From: Nocardia sp. NBC_00403
GTDB lineage: Bacteria; Actinomycetota; Actinomycetes; Mycobacteriales; Mycobacteriaceae
Assembly (NCBI RefSeq): GCF_036046055.1
Contig: NZ_CP107939.1
Coordinates: 7,874,001 to 7,938,000 of the forward strand
Reading direction: 5' to 3'
Length of the DNA stretch: 64,000 nt
In this document: positions 28,670 through 37,259 of the stretch, one piece after another
Layout: every line of letters begins with the position of its first letter
How positions within the stretch are numbered: the first letter of the stretch is position 1
Program-made: the position numbers and the translations under genes
Notes under the pieces: generated by a model
Databases searched by the model: none
What the model was told of the DNA's origin: nothing
What the model saw: only the letters and a program-made list of their open reading frames with translations

Positions 28670-29880
28670 CTCTGGTGACGGGAATGGGCGTCATCGCCCC
28701 GAACGGCCTCGGCCCGGAGCGGTTCTGGGACGCGGTCCTGGAAGGTCGCGGCGGGATCGCGCCGCTCACCCGGTTCGACACGAGTGCTGCCACGGCACGA
28801 TTGGCCGGGCAGGTCGCCGATTTCGAGGCGGCCGAGCACCTGCCGAGTCGACTGCTCCCACAGACCGATGTGTCGACCAGAATGGCTCTGGTCGCGGCGC
28901 AGTGGGCGTTGGACGACGCGAAGGTGGACACCGCGGCACTCACCGACTACGACATGGGGGTGGTGACCGGAAACGCCTCCGGCGGTTTCGAATTCACCCA
29001 CCGCGAGTTCAACAAATTGTGGTCGCTCGGTTCGCAGCACGTGAGCGTGTACGAATCCTTCGCCTGGTTCTATGCGGTGAACACCGGCCAGATCTCGATC
29101 CGGCACGGCATGCGCGGTCCGAGTAGTGCGCTGGTCGCCGAGCAGGCGGGCGGCTTGGACGCGGTCGGGCACGCACGGCGCACGGTGCGACGCGGCACCC
29201 CCCTGGTGGTGACCGGCGGCGTCGATTCGGCGCTCGACCCGTGGGGTTGGGCTTCGCATGTCTCCAGCGGCGCGGTCAGCACGGCTTCCGAACCGTCGCG
29301 TGCGTACCTGCCCTTCGATGTCGCCGCCACGGGTTACGTGCCCGGTGAGGGCGGCGCGATGCTCGTGCTGGAGGATGCCGCGGCCGCGCGAGCGCGCGGT
29401 GTGCCCAAGGTACACGGCGAGATCGCCGGGTACGCCTCCACTTTCGACCCGCCACCGGGCTCGCAGCGCCCCTCGGGTCTACGCCGTGCGGCTGAGCTGG
29501 CACTCGCGGACGCGGGGCTGCGACCCGACGAGATCGACGTCGTATTCGCCGACGCCTCCGGGCTTCCCGATCGCGACCGCGACGAGGCCGCCGCGATCGA
29601 GGCGATCTTCGGGGCGAACGGCGTACCGGTGACCGCCACCAAACCACTGACAGGCCGGCTGTTTTCCGGTGCCGGCCCGCTCGACATCGTGACCGCGCTG
29701 CTGTCGATGCGCGACGCGGTGATCCCACCGACCGCCCACACCACCGAACTCGCCGAGGACTACCGGATCGATCTGGTGCTCGGTGCCGCACGGCGCGCCG
29801 ATGTCGGTGCGGCCCTCGTTCTTGCCCGCGGCCGTTGGGGTTTCAACTCCGCGGTCGTCGTACGCACCGTGTCCGTCTAA
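28666..29880 (+). CDS. Type II PKS chain-length factor (KS-beta)
   Basis: 404 residues from the ATG overlapping the KS-alpha stop. It has the ketosynthase fold, but the nucleophile position is Gln160 ([15 protein letters not shown]), the hallmark of CLF. It dimerises with KS-alpha, primes by decarboxylating malonyl-ACP and sets chain length. The chain length is not readable without alignment of the gate residues. Confidence 0.96.
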   Translation: MTLVTGMGVIAPNGLGPERFWDAVLEGRGGIAPLTRFDTSAATARLAGQVADFEAAEHLPSRLLPQTDVSTRMALVAAQWALDDAKVDTAALTDYDMGVVTGNASGGFEFTHREFNKLWSLGSQHVSVYESFAWFYAVNTGQISIRHGMRGPSSALVAEQAGGLDAVGHARRTVRRGTPLVVTGGVDSALDPWGWASHVSSGAVSTASEPSRAYLPFDVAATGYVPGEGGAMLVLEDAAAARARGVPKVHGEIAGYASTFDPPPGSQRPSGLRRAAELALADAGLRPDEIDVVFADASGLPDRDRDEAAAIEAIFGANGVPVTATKPLTGRLFSGAGPLDIVTALLSMRDAVIPPTAHTTELAEDYRIDLVLGAARRADVGAALVLARGRWGFNSAVVVRTVSV

Positions 29881-29905
29881 TCCGCAGCACTTCGAGGAGC
29901 CGATC

Positions 29906-30160
29906 ATGACCATGACCATCACAGCACTGCGACAGATCCTCGTGGAATGCGCGGGCGGCGACGAGATCGCCGAGCTGAACGGCGATATTTCGACCGTCGA
30001 TTTCGACCAGCTCGGCTACGACTCGCTGGCGTTGATCGAGACCGCGTCGCGGATCCAGCGCGATTTCGGCGTGATGATCCCGGAGGAGCAACTCATCGAT
30101 GTCAAGACGCCGCAGGAACTGATCGATATCGTCAACGACCAGCTGCGTGGTGCGGCATGA
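29906..30160 (+). CDS. Type II PKS acyl carrier protein
   Basis: 84 residues, start set by GAGGAGC at 29894-29900. Phosphopantetheine attaches to Ser40 in LGYDSLALIE. The helix II acidic/hydrophobic face is typical of aromatic PKS ACPs. It carries the growing chain for KS-alpha/CLF. The stop overlaps the cyclase start. Confidence 0.95.
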   Translation: MTMTITALRQILVECAGGDEIAELNGDISTVDFDQLGYDSLALIETASRIQRDFGVMIPEEQLIDVKTPQELIDIVNDQLRGAA

Positions 30161-31116
30161 GCGCGCTCGCCCGGGACATGCGCCATACCCAGGTCATCAA
30201 GGCGGCACCGGAGATCGTCTACGACCTGGTCGCCGATGTGAGCTGCTGGCCGGTGGTTTTCGGGCCGAGTGTGCTGGTTCGCCATCTGCATCGTGGACCG
30301 GACGAAGAGCGATTCCGGTTGTGGGCCACCGTCAATGGTGAGGTGACGAACTGGACCTCGCGACGGCTGCTCGACCGGGATCAACGCCGGATCTCGTTCG
30401 AGCAGGAACGCAGCCGCACTCCGATCGCGTCGATGGGCGGCAGCTGGGCTTTCCGCGAGCTCGACCCGGGCGTCACCGAAGTGACGTTGGACCACCGCTT
30501 CACCGTCGTGGACGACGTCGACCCCGCGCTGGTCGCCGGCGCGGTGGACGGCAACAGCATCAGCGAGCTCGCGGCGCTCGCGCGCATTGCCGAGCTTGGA
30601 CATCCGATCGACGACGTCATCCACACCTTCGAGGACACCGTAGTGCTCGATGCCTCCGCCGCCGAGCTCTACGACTTCATCTACCACAGCGAACAGTGGC
30701 CCGAGCACGTTCCGCATGTCAGCAGAATCGAGCTCACCGAGGATGCCGAAGGCGTCCAGCTGATGGAGATGGACACGGTGACGGCAGGTGGGATCGCGCA
30801 CACCACCAAGTCGGTGCGCGTCTGTTTCGACGGCACGCGGATCGACTACAAGCAGCTGATGCCGCCCGCCATGCTCTTCGGGCACAGCGGCGCTTGGGAA
30901 TTCGCCGACGGCCGGGACGGCGCGGTGGTCACCGCACGGCACACGGTCGCCATCGACCCCGAGCGGGCGCGCGAAATATTGGGCGCGGATACCGATCTGG
31001 CCGATGCGCGCGCCTATCTCGGTGAGGCCCTCGGCACCAACAGCCGCAATACGCTGTTGTGCGCGGTGCGGTATGCCGCGGCACAGCAGGCCGACGCGAC
31101 GAAGTCACCGACATGA
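30157..31116 (+). CDS. Didomain aromatase/cyclase (SRPBCC)
   Basis: 319 residues from ATG 30157 (ATGA overlap with the ACP). Two START/SRPBCC domains are visible. Residues 5-150 begin HTQVIKAAPEIVYDLVADV and residues 160-300 begin HTFEDTVVLDASAAELYDF. Didomain ARO/CYCs act after C9 ketoreduction to close and aromatise the first ring, which agrees with the ActIII-like reductase at 33649. It overlaps the MBL-fold gene by 4 bp. Confidence 0.93.
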   Translation: MSALARDMRHTQVIKAAPEIVYDLVADVSCWPVVFGPSVLVRHLHRGPDEERFRLWATVNGEVTNWTSRRLLDRDQRRISFEQERSRTPIASMGGSWAFRELDPGVTEVTLDHRFTVVDDVDPALVAGAVDGNSISELAALARIAELGHPIDDVIHTFEDTVVLDASAAELYDFIYHSEQWPEHVPHVSRIELTEDAEGVQLMEMDTVTAGGIAHTTKSVRVCFDGTRIDYKQLMPPAMLFGHSGAWEFADGRDGAVVTARHTVAIDPERAREILGADTDLADARAYLGEALGTNSRNTLLCAVRYAAAQQADATKSPT

Positions 31117-32045
31117 CCTCGACCCGACTCCCCCAGCTCGTCGCGCCGGTCGTGCGTGAAGTCGCCGACAACGTCTTCGCCTACACCCACAGTCGCGGCG
31201 GCTGGTGTGTCAGCAATGCAGGCGTTCTGGCGGGGACGAACGGCGCTCTGGTGATCGATACCCTGGCCACCGAAGGCCGCACGCGCGCCCTGGTCGACTT
31301 CGTCGACGGCTTGGAGGTCGGCCCGGCCAGGACGATCGTGAACACCCACCACCATGGCGATCACAACTTCGGCAACCATCTCTTCGGTCCCACCGCGGTG
31401 GTGCTCGGCCACGACCGCATCCGCCCCGAGATGATCGAGACCGGCCTCGCGCTGACACAGCTGTGGCCGGACGTGGCGTGGGGCGATGTACGAGTCACGC
31501 TGCCCACCATCACCTTCGCCGACCGGATCACCGTGCACGTCGGCGACCGCCGGGTCGAACTGATCCACCTCGGTCCCGCCGCGCACACCACCAACGACGT
31601 GGTCACCTGGCTCCCGGAGGAGCGCGTCCTGTTCGCCGGTGACATCGTCATGTCCGGCGCGGCCCCGTTCTGTCTGATGGGATCGATCAGTGGCTCGCTC
31701 ACCGCCGTCCGCAAGCTCGCCGCGCTCGGCGCGAAAACCGTTGTCTCCGGTCATGGCCCGGTGACAGGTGCGGAAGTGCTCGCACAAACGGCCCGCTACC
31801 TGCAATGGATCCAGGAGCTCGCGGCCGAGGGACGCTCGCTCGGCCTGACACCGCTGGAGGTCGCACGGCAGGTCGACCACGGTGAGTTCACCGAACTCGT
31901 CGACGCCGAACGGATCGTCGGAAACCTGTACCGCGCTTATGCGGAACTCGACGGCGGGCCGGCGGGCGCACCGCTCGATGTGCTGTCGATTTTCGGCGAG
32001 ATGGTTGCCTACAACGGAGGCAGGCTACCGACCTGCTACGCATGA
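31113..32045 (+). CDS. MBL-fold hydrolase/cyclase of the PKS cluster
   Basis: 310 residues. The zinc motif is NTHHHGDHNFGNH near residue 90, with AAHTTNDVV and the later GHGPV His. Metallo-beta-lactamase-fold proteins in type II PKS clusters (ActIV type) act as second-ring cyclase or thioesterase that frees the product from ACP. That role is inferred from the overlap with the ARO/CYC gene and intact metal ligands. Confidence 0.85.
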   Translation: MTSTRLPQLVAPVVREVADNVFAYTHSRGGWCVSNAGVLAGTNGALVIDTLATEGRTRALVDFVDGLEVGPARTIVNTHHHGDHNFGNHLFGPTAVVLGHDRIRPEMIETGLALTQLWPDVAWGDVRVTLPTITFADRITVHVGDRRVELIHLGPAAHTTNDVVTWLPEERVLFAGDIVMSGAAPFCLMGSISGSLTAVRKLAALGAKTVVSGHGPVTGAEVLAQTARYLQWIQELAAEGRSLGLTPLEVARQVDHGEFTELVDAERIVGNLYRAYAELDGGPAGAPLDVLSIFGEMVAYNGGRLPTCYA

Positions 32046-32069
32046 CGGCCGAGGACATAGACTCCCGCC

Positions 32070-32663
32070 GTGGGGTACTTCCTGAGTCTGTACATAGTCG
32101 ACCTCAATACGGTCGACGAAGTGGTCGGGTCGAAGGACGACGGCCACTTCGCGCGTATTTCAGCCGAGCGCGCCGAGACCATGGCGCAGCTGGACGAGGA
32201 CTACGCCGGGCAGATCGCCGATGGCGCGCCCACCGCGGCACAGGCACTACGGAGGGTGATCGACGGTGGCCCGTTCGAACAGCGGTACGCCAACGATTAC
32301 CTGGACGTCTACGAGAGCATGTGTTCGGTTTTCGGTGCCGCACTCGACGACCTGTGGGGGCCGCTGCAGTTCGATTGGCCGGCCCGGGTCGATAAAGGCC
32401 TGGCCGCCTTGGGAATGCGAGTCAGCGTGCGCGCCTTCGCGGGAAACCGGTTGCCGGCCGGGCTGCCGCATCCGACGCTGGCAGGCTGCGGCGAGTGGGC
32501 CGAACAGGATTGTTTGGCCGCACTCGACCGATGGGCCGCCACGCTCCCCGAGCAGCGCGCCGCACTGGAACCGGAGGTGCTCGAGGGAATCGAAGACTGC
32601 GTCGCGTGGATGCGGGAGGTCAAGCGGTTCCCCGGCACCAGCATCGTGGGGTTCTGGGGCTGA
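32070..32663 (+). CDS. Hypothetical protein (DUF7691-like)
   Basis: 197 residues, GTG start 24 bp after the MBL gene. It opens GYFLSLYIVDLNTVDEVVGS and ends SIVGFWG, with a Trp/Asp-rich middle (LDDLWGPLQFDW). No catalytic motif, signal or membrane helix is seen. I link it only tentatively to a DUF family. It may merely trail the PKS operon. Confidence 0.75.
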   Translation: MGYFLSLYIVDLNTVDEVVGSKDDGHFARISAERAETMAQLDEDYAGQIADGAPTAAQALRRVIDGGPFEQRYANDYLDVYESMCSVFGAALDDLWGPLQFDWPARVDKGLAALGMRVSVRAFAGNRLPAGLPHPTLAGCGEWAEQDCLAALDRWAATLPEQRAALEPEVLEGIEDCVAWMREVKRFPGTSIVGFWG

Positions 32664-32714
32664 GGATCGGTCGGCTCGAGCGTGATTCGAGCGGCAGCGC
32701 GCAGGGTGAGACCC

Positions 32715-33104
32715 ATGAACGCAACCGATTTCGTCGGGACCTGGCAGCTGGTGTCCTACTTCGATATTGATGATTCGGATACGCGCAGCGAAGGGCCGCT
32801 GGGCGAGGCGCCGCGCGGGCTGCTGATGTACGAGCCGCACGGGCACATGTCGGTGAGCATGATGCGCACCGACGGGGCCGTCGGGGCGAATCCGTTCATG
32901 GGGTACGCGGGTACCTGGCGGCAATCCGGTGTGGAAATGGTGCACGCGATCACCGTGTGCTCCAACCCGGCCTGGGCCGATACCGAACAGGTGCGGCAAT
33001 GCACGCTCGCCGGCGACACACTCACCTTGATCGGCGCGGCGCAGGTCGATGGCCGGACTCAGCGTCGAGTGCTGACCTGGCGGCGGGTCCGGCTCGTCGC
33101 CTGA
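32715..33104 (+). CDS. Lipocalin-like domain protein
   Basis: 129 residues from ATG 32715. The start NATDFVGTWQLVSYFD has the lipocalin-type G-x-W, and LMYEPHGHMSVSMM is typical of lipocalin-like (PF13924-type) proteins, several of which occur in aromatic PKS clusters. It probably binds a small hydrophobic molecule in a beta barrel. No signal peptide is present. It converges with accB across 40 bp. Confidence 0.8.
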   Translation: MNATDFVGTWQLVSYFDIDDSDTRSEGPLGEAPRGLLMYEPHGHMSVSMMRTDGAVGANPFMGYAGTWRQSGVEMVHAITVCSNPAWADTEQVRQCTLAGDTLTLIGAAQVDGRTQRRVLTWRRVRLVA

Positions 33105-33144
33105 ACCCGCCGCCGTCCCGAAATATCTTGTTCCGCACTGATTC

Positions 33145-33627
33145 TCATTCCGGAACGTAGGAAAACAGCGCGTCATCGAACTGCACGGGTTCGTTGTCCT
33201 CTTTGAGCACCCCGGTGATCACTCCGCTCACCTGCGCGGTCACCGGGATCATCAACTTCATCGCCTCGACGATCGCAATCTGCTCGCCTGCCGAAATCCG
33301 ATCACCCACCGCGACAAACGGCTCGGCGCCCGGTTCCGGGCAGCGGTAGAACACGCCGACACTCGGCGCGCGAATCACCGGGTCGACCGGTGTGGCCTCC
33401 TCGACCTCAGCGCTTTCCGGTGCTTCGGTCAGCGCCGTCCCGGATATCGGTACCGGGGCGGCAACCGCCCACTCCGCCTCGACCGTCACCTCCCCGACTT
33501 GAATCCGCAGGGCGCTCGGCTGTCGCGGAAATCCGGCGAGCAGCCGCAATGCGCCCGTCTGTATCGCCTCGAGGGTACGCAGGTAATCGTGCTGCTCGTC
33601 CGCAAGGTTCTCTTCCACTGTCGTCAT
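33145..33627 (-). CDS. accB: Acetyl-CoA carboxylase biotin carboxyl carrier protein
   Basis: 160 residues. The biotinyl domain at the C-terminus carries Lys124 in VEAMKLMIPV. A Pro/Ala-rich linker (55-85) joins it to the N-terminal helix region. It completes the dedicated carboxylase with the AccD-AccA fusion and AccC. It follows the ketoreductase gene by 21 bp in the same direction. Confidence 0.95.
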   Translation of the reverse strand: MTTVEENLADEQHDYLRTLEAIQTGALRLLAGFPRQPSALRIQVGEVTVEAEWAVAAPVPISGTALTEAPESAEVEEATPVDPVIRAPSVGVFYRCPEPGAEPFVAVGDRISAGEQIAIVEAMKLMIPVTAQVSGVITGVLKEDNEPVQFDDALFSYVPE

Positions 33628-33648
33628 CGCTGAGACCTTTCGACCAGA

Positions 33649-34431
33649 TCAGTAATTGCCGAGTCCGCCACAGACATTCAGCGCCTGAGCGGTGACCGCT
33701 CCCGCGCCGGGGCCGATCAGATAATCGACCATGGCCGCCACCTCGAACGGCTGCACATAGCGCCCGATCGGCACCCTGGCGCTGACCCGGGCGTGCACCT
33801 CGTCGGTGTCCACGCCCCACAGCCCGGAGTAGACCTCCCGAACCCGTTCTGCCATCGGGGTTTCCACAAAACCGGGGCACACCGCGTTCACAGTGATCCC
33901 GGTCTTGGCGAGCTCGAGCCCGAGCGCCTTGGTGAACCCGACAACGCCGTGCTTGGACGCCGAATACGGCGCACCGTGCACGACGCCCTGTTTGCCACCG
34001 GTGGAGGCGATATTGACGATGCGCCCGCTACCGCGCTCGAGCATGCCGCCCGCGGTCAGCGTCGCTTTTGTCATCAGGAAGACGCTGTTGAGGTTGGTGT
34101 TGATCACGTCGAACCACAGCTCGTCGGTCACCTCGGCGGTCACCCCGCCACCGCTGCGGCCCGCGTTGTTGACCAGAATGTCGATCGGACCGTACCGGCC
34201 GACACCCGCCTCGACGTACTCCCGCACCTGCGCGGGGTCGCCGACATCGCAAACAGCGCCGTCGACCTCATTGCCCTCTTCCTGCAGGTCCTTGATGGTG
34301 TCGGTCAGCCGCTCCTGATCCCGAGCGCAGATGAACACCGAGATACCCTGACCAGCCAGACTTTTGGTGATCTCCAGACCCATGCCACTGGTCGCTCCTG
34401 TCACCAGCGCGACGCGCCGACTTTCCGCCAT
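33649..34431 (-). CDS. Type II PKS C9 ketoreductase, ActIII-like SDR
   Basis: 260 residues, nearly the length of ActIII (261). Cofactor motif TGATSGMGLEI, then NNAGRSGGGVTAE, catalytic NIASTGGKQGV and YSASKHGVVGF. The segment NAVCPGFVETPMAERVRE and the end QALNVCGGLGNY follow ActIII closely. It reduces the C9 ketone of the nascent polyketide with NADPH. Start supported by GGAGGAG. The minus-strand pair ketoreductase-accB faces the plus-strand PKS operon. Confidence 0.96.
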   Translation of the reverse strand: MAESRRVALVTGATSGMGLEITKSLAGQGISVFICARDQERLTDTIKDLQEEGNEVDGAVCDVGDPAQVREYVEAGVGRYGPIDILVNNAGRSGGGVTAEVTDELWFDVINTNLNSVFLMTKATLTAGGMLERGSGRIVNIASTGGKQGVVHGAPYSASKHGVVGFTKALGLELAKTGITVNAVCPGFVETPMAERVREVYSGLWGVDTDEVHARVSARVPIGRYVQPFEVAAMVDYLIGPGAGAVTAQALNVCGGLGNY

Positions 34432-34603
34432 GACTCCTCCATCGCTCGAATATTCGAACTCGCCCGGTTTCTTCGACCTCCAGACTCGTCCGGGCTGCTA
34501 TAGCTCTGGTCAACCCCGCCGCAGGGCAGGCCACCACTCGAGCAGGGCTCTAGCGTGATCGGTCACCGTGGCAGCAGAGATCCCCGCCGCACCAGGAGCG
34601 AAC

Positions 34604-35023
34604 ATGACCACCGTCGCCGCCAGGACCGAGTTGTACGCCGAGGTTCAGCAGTTCTACGCCGATCAGATGCAGCGGCTCGATGACCGCGATATTCCCGGTT
34701 ACGCCGAAACCTTCACCGAGGACGCGGAATTCGAACACACACCGGGCCGCCCGCCGGCCCGGACCAGGGCACGCATCGTGGCGGATCTCGTCGAGTTCCA
34801 CAAGCGGTTCGAGACCGATCCGATGCAACGCAGGCATTGGTTCAACATGATCAATCTGCAGCCTCAGGAGGATGGCACCATCGTGTCCACGGCCTACTGC
34901 CTGGTCGTCAAGATCCGTCCCGGCAGCGCACCGGAGATCAATCCGAGCACCGTCGTCCACGACGTTCTGGTCCGGGTCGATGGCAACCTGCTCACCCGAT
35001 CGCGGCGGGTCACGCACGACTGA
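34604..35023 (+). CDS. SnoaL/NTF2-like protein
   Basis: 139 residues from ATG 34604 (CAGGAG upstream). The NTF2-fold pattern is ELYAEVQQFYADQMQRLDDR near the start, then FTEDAEFEHTPG and the final strands. In aromatic PKS clusters this fold includes cyclases and ring hydroxylase helpers. No catalytic residue can be assigned. It is followed by a strong terminator. Confidence 0.82.
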   Translation: MTTVAARTELYAEVQQFYADQMQRLDDRDIPGYAETFTEDAEFEHTPGRPPARTRARIVADLVEFHKRFETDPMQRRHWFNMINLQPQEDGTIVSTAYCLVVKIRPGSAPEINPSTVVHDVLVRVDGNLLTRSRRVTHD

Positions 35024-35049
35024 ACAGCTGAGGGCCGTAGCGCACACAG

Positions 35050-35077
35050 CGGGCCCCGGGCAGTCACCCGGGGCCCG
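35050..35077 (+). terminator. Hairpin terminator after the SnoaL-like gene
   Basis: An 11-bp perfect GC stem (35050-35060 with 35067-35077) and a 6-nt loop CAGTCA lie 27 bp after the stop. There is no T-tract, as often in actinobacteria. Confidence 0.7.
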
Positions 35078-35122
35078 TGTCGTGTCCACGCCCGCACTGT
35101 GAATCTGTCAGACGTTTCTCTT

Positions 35123-35141
35123 ATATTTGATGCGCAAATAT
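35123..35141. promoter_or_regulatory. AT-rich palindrome ATATTTG-N5-CAAATAT in a gene-free gap
   Basis: The 322-bp gap 35024-35345 holds the terminator, then about 80 bp of unusually AT-rich DNA (35101-35185) with this perfect 7-5-7 palindrome. Both flanking genes end here, so no obvious gene is served. Nothing coding is seen in the gap. Confidence 0.4.
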
Positions 35142-35345
35142 GCTCGAAATAGTTTTATAGTGTGCACAAGAGATCATATCCATCGGCTCCATGCCGACGG
35201 GGCTGTGGTCGAGTTCGCGTTGTCGTCGTTCGCGAACATCCCGGTCGCACAATCTGCAGGCCGGGAACCGCTGGGCGGGTGCGTCTTCCGCGCCTGCCCG
35301 GCTCCGTCGGCGCGGCGGTGCCGGTCGCCGCGCCGACGGATGGTG

Positions 35346-35969
35346 TCAAGCCATCTCTGGCACGCGCAGATGAGCGAAGCCCAGCTCGAACTCCGCGACC
35401 TCGAGCACGCTGGCGTCGGCCCTTTGGGCCGCCGCGGGCCTACTCCGATCCGCATATTCGCGACTGTTGTCCAGCGCCTGGCGGTTTGCCCAGACCATCG
35501 CGCCCACCGCGCGGTCGGTAGCCCGATCGACGAACAGACTGGCGCTGCAGAATCCGTCGATCATCTCGGCCTCGGGCAACACGCTCGTCTTGAACGTGTC
35601 GATCAGCCGATCGATCTCACCCGAACCGGCCTGCACCCACGTGCACCGAGTGCATGCGCCGTCGCTACTCAGTTGATCACGATGCATGAGCGCGATTTCC
35701 CATTCCTGGACCAGATCGATCTGGCCGTTGAGCGCCTGAGCCACACCGGAACGCAGTGCCTGGACCCGGCCTCTGCTGTCATGCATCGCGGCCTCGGATT
35801 CCCACGCCGAAGTGACGATGCAGCGTCCTGATCCCCTGTCGACCAGCAACGACAGGCCCACCCACCCCTCGAGCTCGGGCATCGACGGCATCGCCTCATC
35901 GCGCAGATATGCGATCCCGGAGTCGATCGACGACGGCTGGGCCGCAATTGTGCTTGAACGTGCGTACAC
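35346..35969 (-). CDS. Tandem ABM-domain protein (monooxygenase-like)
   Basis: 207 residues; GTG 35969 has GGAGG at good spacing. Two antibiotic-biosynthesis-monooxygenase-like ferredoxin folds can be traced, residues 5-95 (GWVGLSLLVDRGSGRCIVTS) and 100-200 (GFCSASLFVDRATDRAVGAM). Small ABM proteins such as ActVA-Orf6 oxidise aromatic polyketides to quinones without cofactors. Position at the cluster edge makes that plausible. Divergent from a second two-domain ABM gene. Confidence 0.72.
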   Translation of the reverse strand: MYARSSTIAAQPSSIDSGIAYLRDEAMPSMPELEGWVGLSLLVDRGSGRCIVTSAWESEAAMHDSRGRVQALRSGVAQALNGQIDLVQEWEIALMHRDQLSSDGACTRCTWVQAGSGEIDRLIDTFKTSVLPEAEMIDGFCSASLFVDRATDRAVGAMVWANRQALDNSREYADRSRPAAAQRADASVLEVAEFELGFAHLRVPEMA

Positions 35970-36240
35970 GGGTTACCTCCACCCTGTCAGGGCGGCACCC
36001 CGGTGGCGCCACCGGACATACTCACCCTCCTCCACGGTGCGCGCGAGCACAATGGCTCAGTTCGCGCAACTCGACATTCCGGACCAGGACCAGCCGTACT
36101 TGCGCACGGCGGCCCGGCAGCGAACGATTAGCTATGCGGCGGCTGCCTTCGCGGGCCGTGCGGTCCCACAACCCTCGGTGGACCACGAGGCGTCGGCCCC
36201 GCGACGATGCGGAGTGGTCACTCCACACGAGGAGGACTCG

Positions 36241-36849
36241 ATGTTCATCCAAGTCATTCAAGGCAAAGCCGCCGATCCGGACCGATTACGTCGATGCATG
36301 GACCAGTGGACCGAACAACTGCAACCGGGAGCCGTCGGCTACCTCGGAACAACCTGCGGACAGTGCGATGACGGAACATTCATCGCGCTGGCACGATTCG
36401 AATCCGAAGAGGCGGCACGACGCAACAGTGCGCGCCCCGAGCAAGGCGCCTGGTGGGCCGAGACCGAAAAATGCTTCGACGGACCTGTCACATTCATGGA
36501 CTGCCCCGCGGTGACGCAGTGGCTGGGGGGCGGCTCCGACGAGGCCGGCTTCGTGCAAATCATGGAGGGCCACACCCGCGACGCAGGCCGAATGCACGAA
36601 TTGCTGACGCAGGGCGCCGATCGTGTGCACGAACTACGCCCAGAAATCCTCGGCGGCACCTTGGCGACCTTCGGCGGCGACGGATACGTCGAGGCGGTCT
36701 ACTTCACCTCCGAAGCCGAAGCTCGAGCAGCCGAGGAGATCGAGATCCCCGACGACCTGAGGTCATTGTTCGAAGAGGAAAGCAAACTCATGGGCGAGGT
36801 CGAATACTACGACCTACACCAACCGATGCTGGTCTCACCACCGAGGTAA
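36241..36849 (+). CDS. Tandem ABM-domain protein
   Basis: 202 residues, ATG 36241 behind GGAGGA. Two similar halves start FIQVIQGKAADPDRLRRCMD and FVQIMEGHTRDAGRMHELL, each an ABM-like fold. It lacks recognised catalytic residues. Divergent from the other ABM gene with 271 bp between. Function in polyketide oxidation is inferred from location only. Confidence 0.75.
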   Translation: MFIQVIQGKAADPDRLRRCMDQWTEQLQPGAVGYLGTTCGQCDDGTFIALARFESEEAARRNSARPEQGAWWAETEKCFDGPVTFMDCPAVTQWLGGGSDEAGFVQIMEGHTRDAGRMHELLTQGADRVHELRPEILGGTLATFGGDGYVEAVYFTSEAEARAAEEIEIPDDLRSLFEEESKLMGEVEYYDLHQPMLVSPPR

Positions 36850-36874
36850 CCCACCGGCATCAGACGCGCCCGTC

Positions 36875-36922
36875 CTCGGGATCGCACCCCTTCTGCCTGC
36901 CCGCAAGGGTGCAGATCCCGAG
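36875..36922 (+). terminator. Long-stem terminator after the ABM gene
   Basis: CTCGGGATC-g-CACCC (36875-36889) pairs with GGGTG-ca-GATCCCGAG (36907-36922), a 14-bp stem with one small internal loop, 25 bp after the stop. Confidence 0.65.
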
Positions 36923-37259
36923 AGCCGGTGCCGCAGTGGGTGCGCATTCGGACCGATCCAGCCTGGAGGTCTACGCCTCGGGTCACATAGCCCGCTGTCG
37001 AATGTTTCGACAGTGCAACCGGTTCGGCCGGCCTGCGGACCACCACGTCACAACCGGCCCAATGCCTTATCCCGGAAGGCAATCTCATCGGCGGCGACTG
37101 CGAACTACGAGCTCGGCGCCTTGGCCACATCGCCGAGGCTTCGGACCAGCTGCCGAAATTCGTCACCGCCACAGACGCAGGGCCGCCATCAACGCAATGG
37201 CCGAGACCGAGGCTGGTTCCGAGTGCGGCAGGACCGGACGTCGCATTGCTGTCGTCGCA
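36923..37259. other. Gene-free gap before the photolyase
   Basis: No convincing gene on either strand. Short minus-strand runs such as FAVAADEIAFRDKALG look protein-like but are broken by stops and match no family I recognise; decayed coding DNA is possible. Confidence 0.4.

Noticed and set aside
35127..35831. Plus-strand open frame of 234 codons
   Set aside because: Most of it is antisense to the tandem-ABM gene, which has a ribosome site and a clear repeated fold.
36807..37172. Minus-strand open frame of 121 codons
   Set aside because: Overlaps the ABM gene end and its terminator, no ribosome site, no recognised domain.
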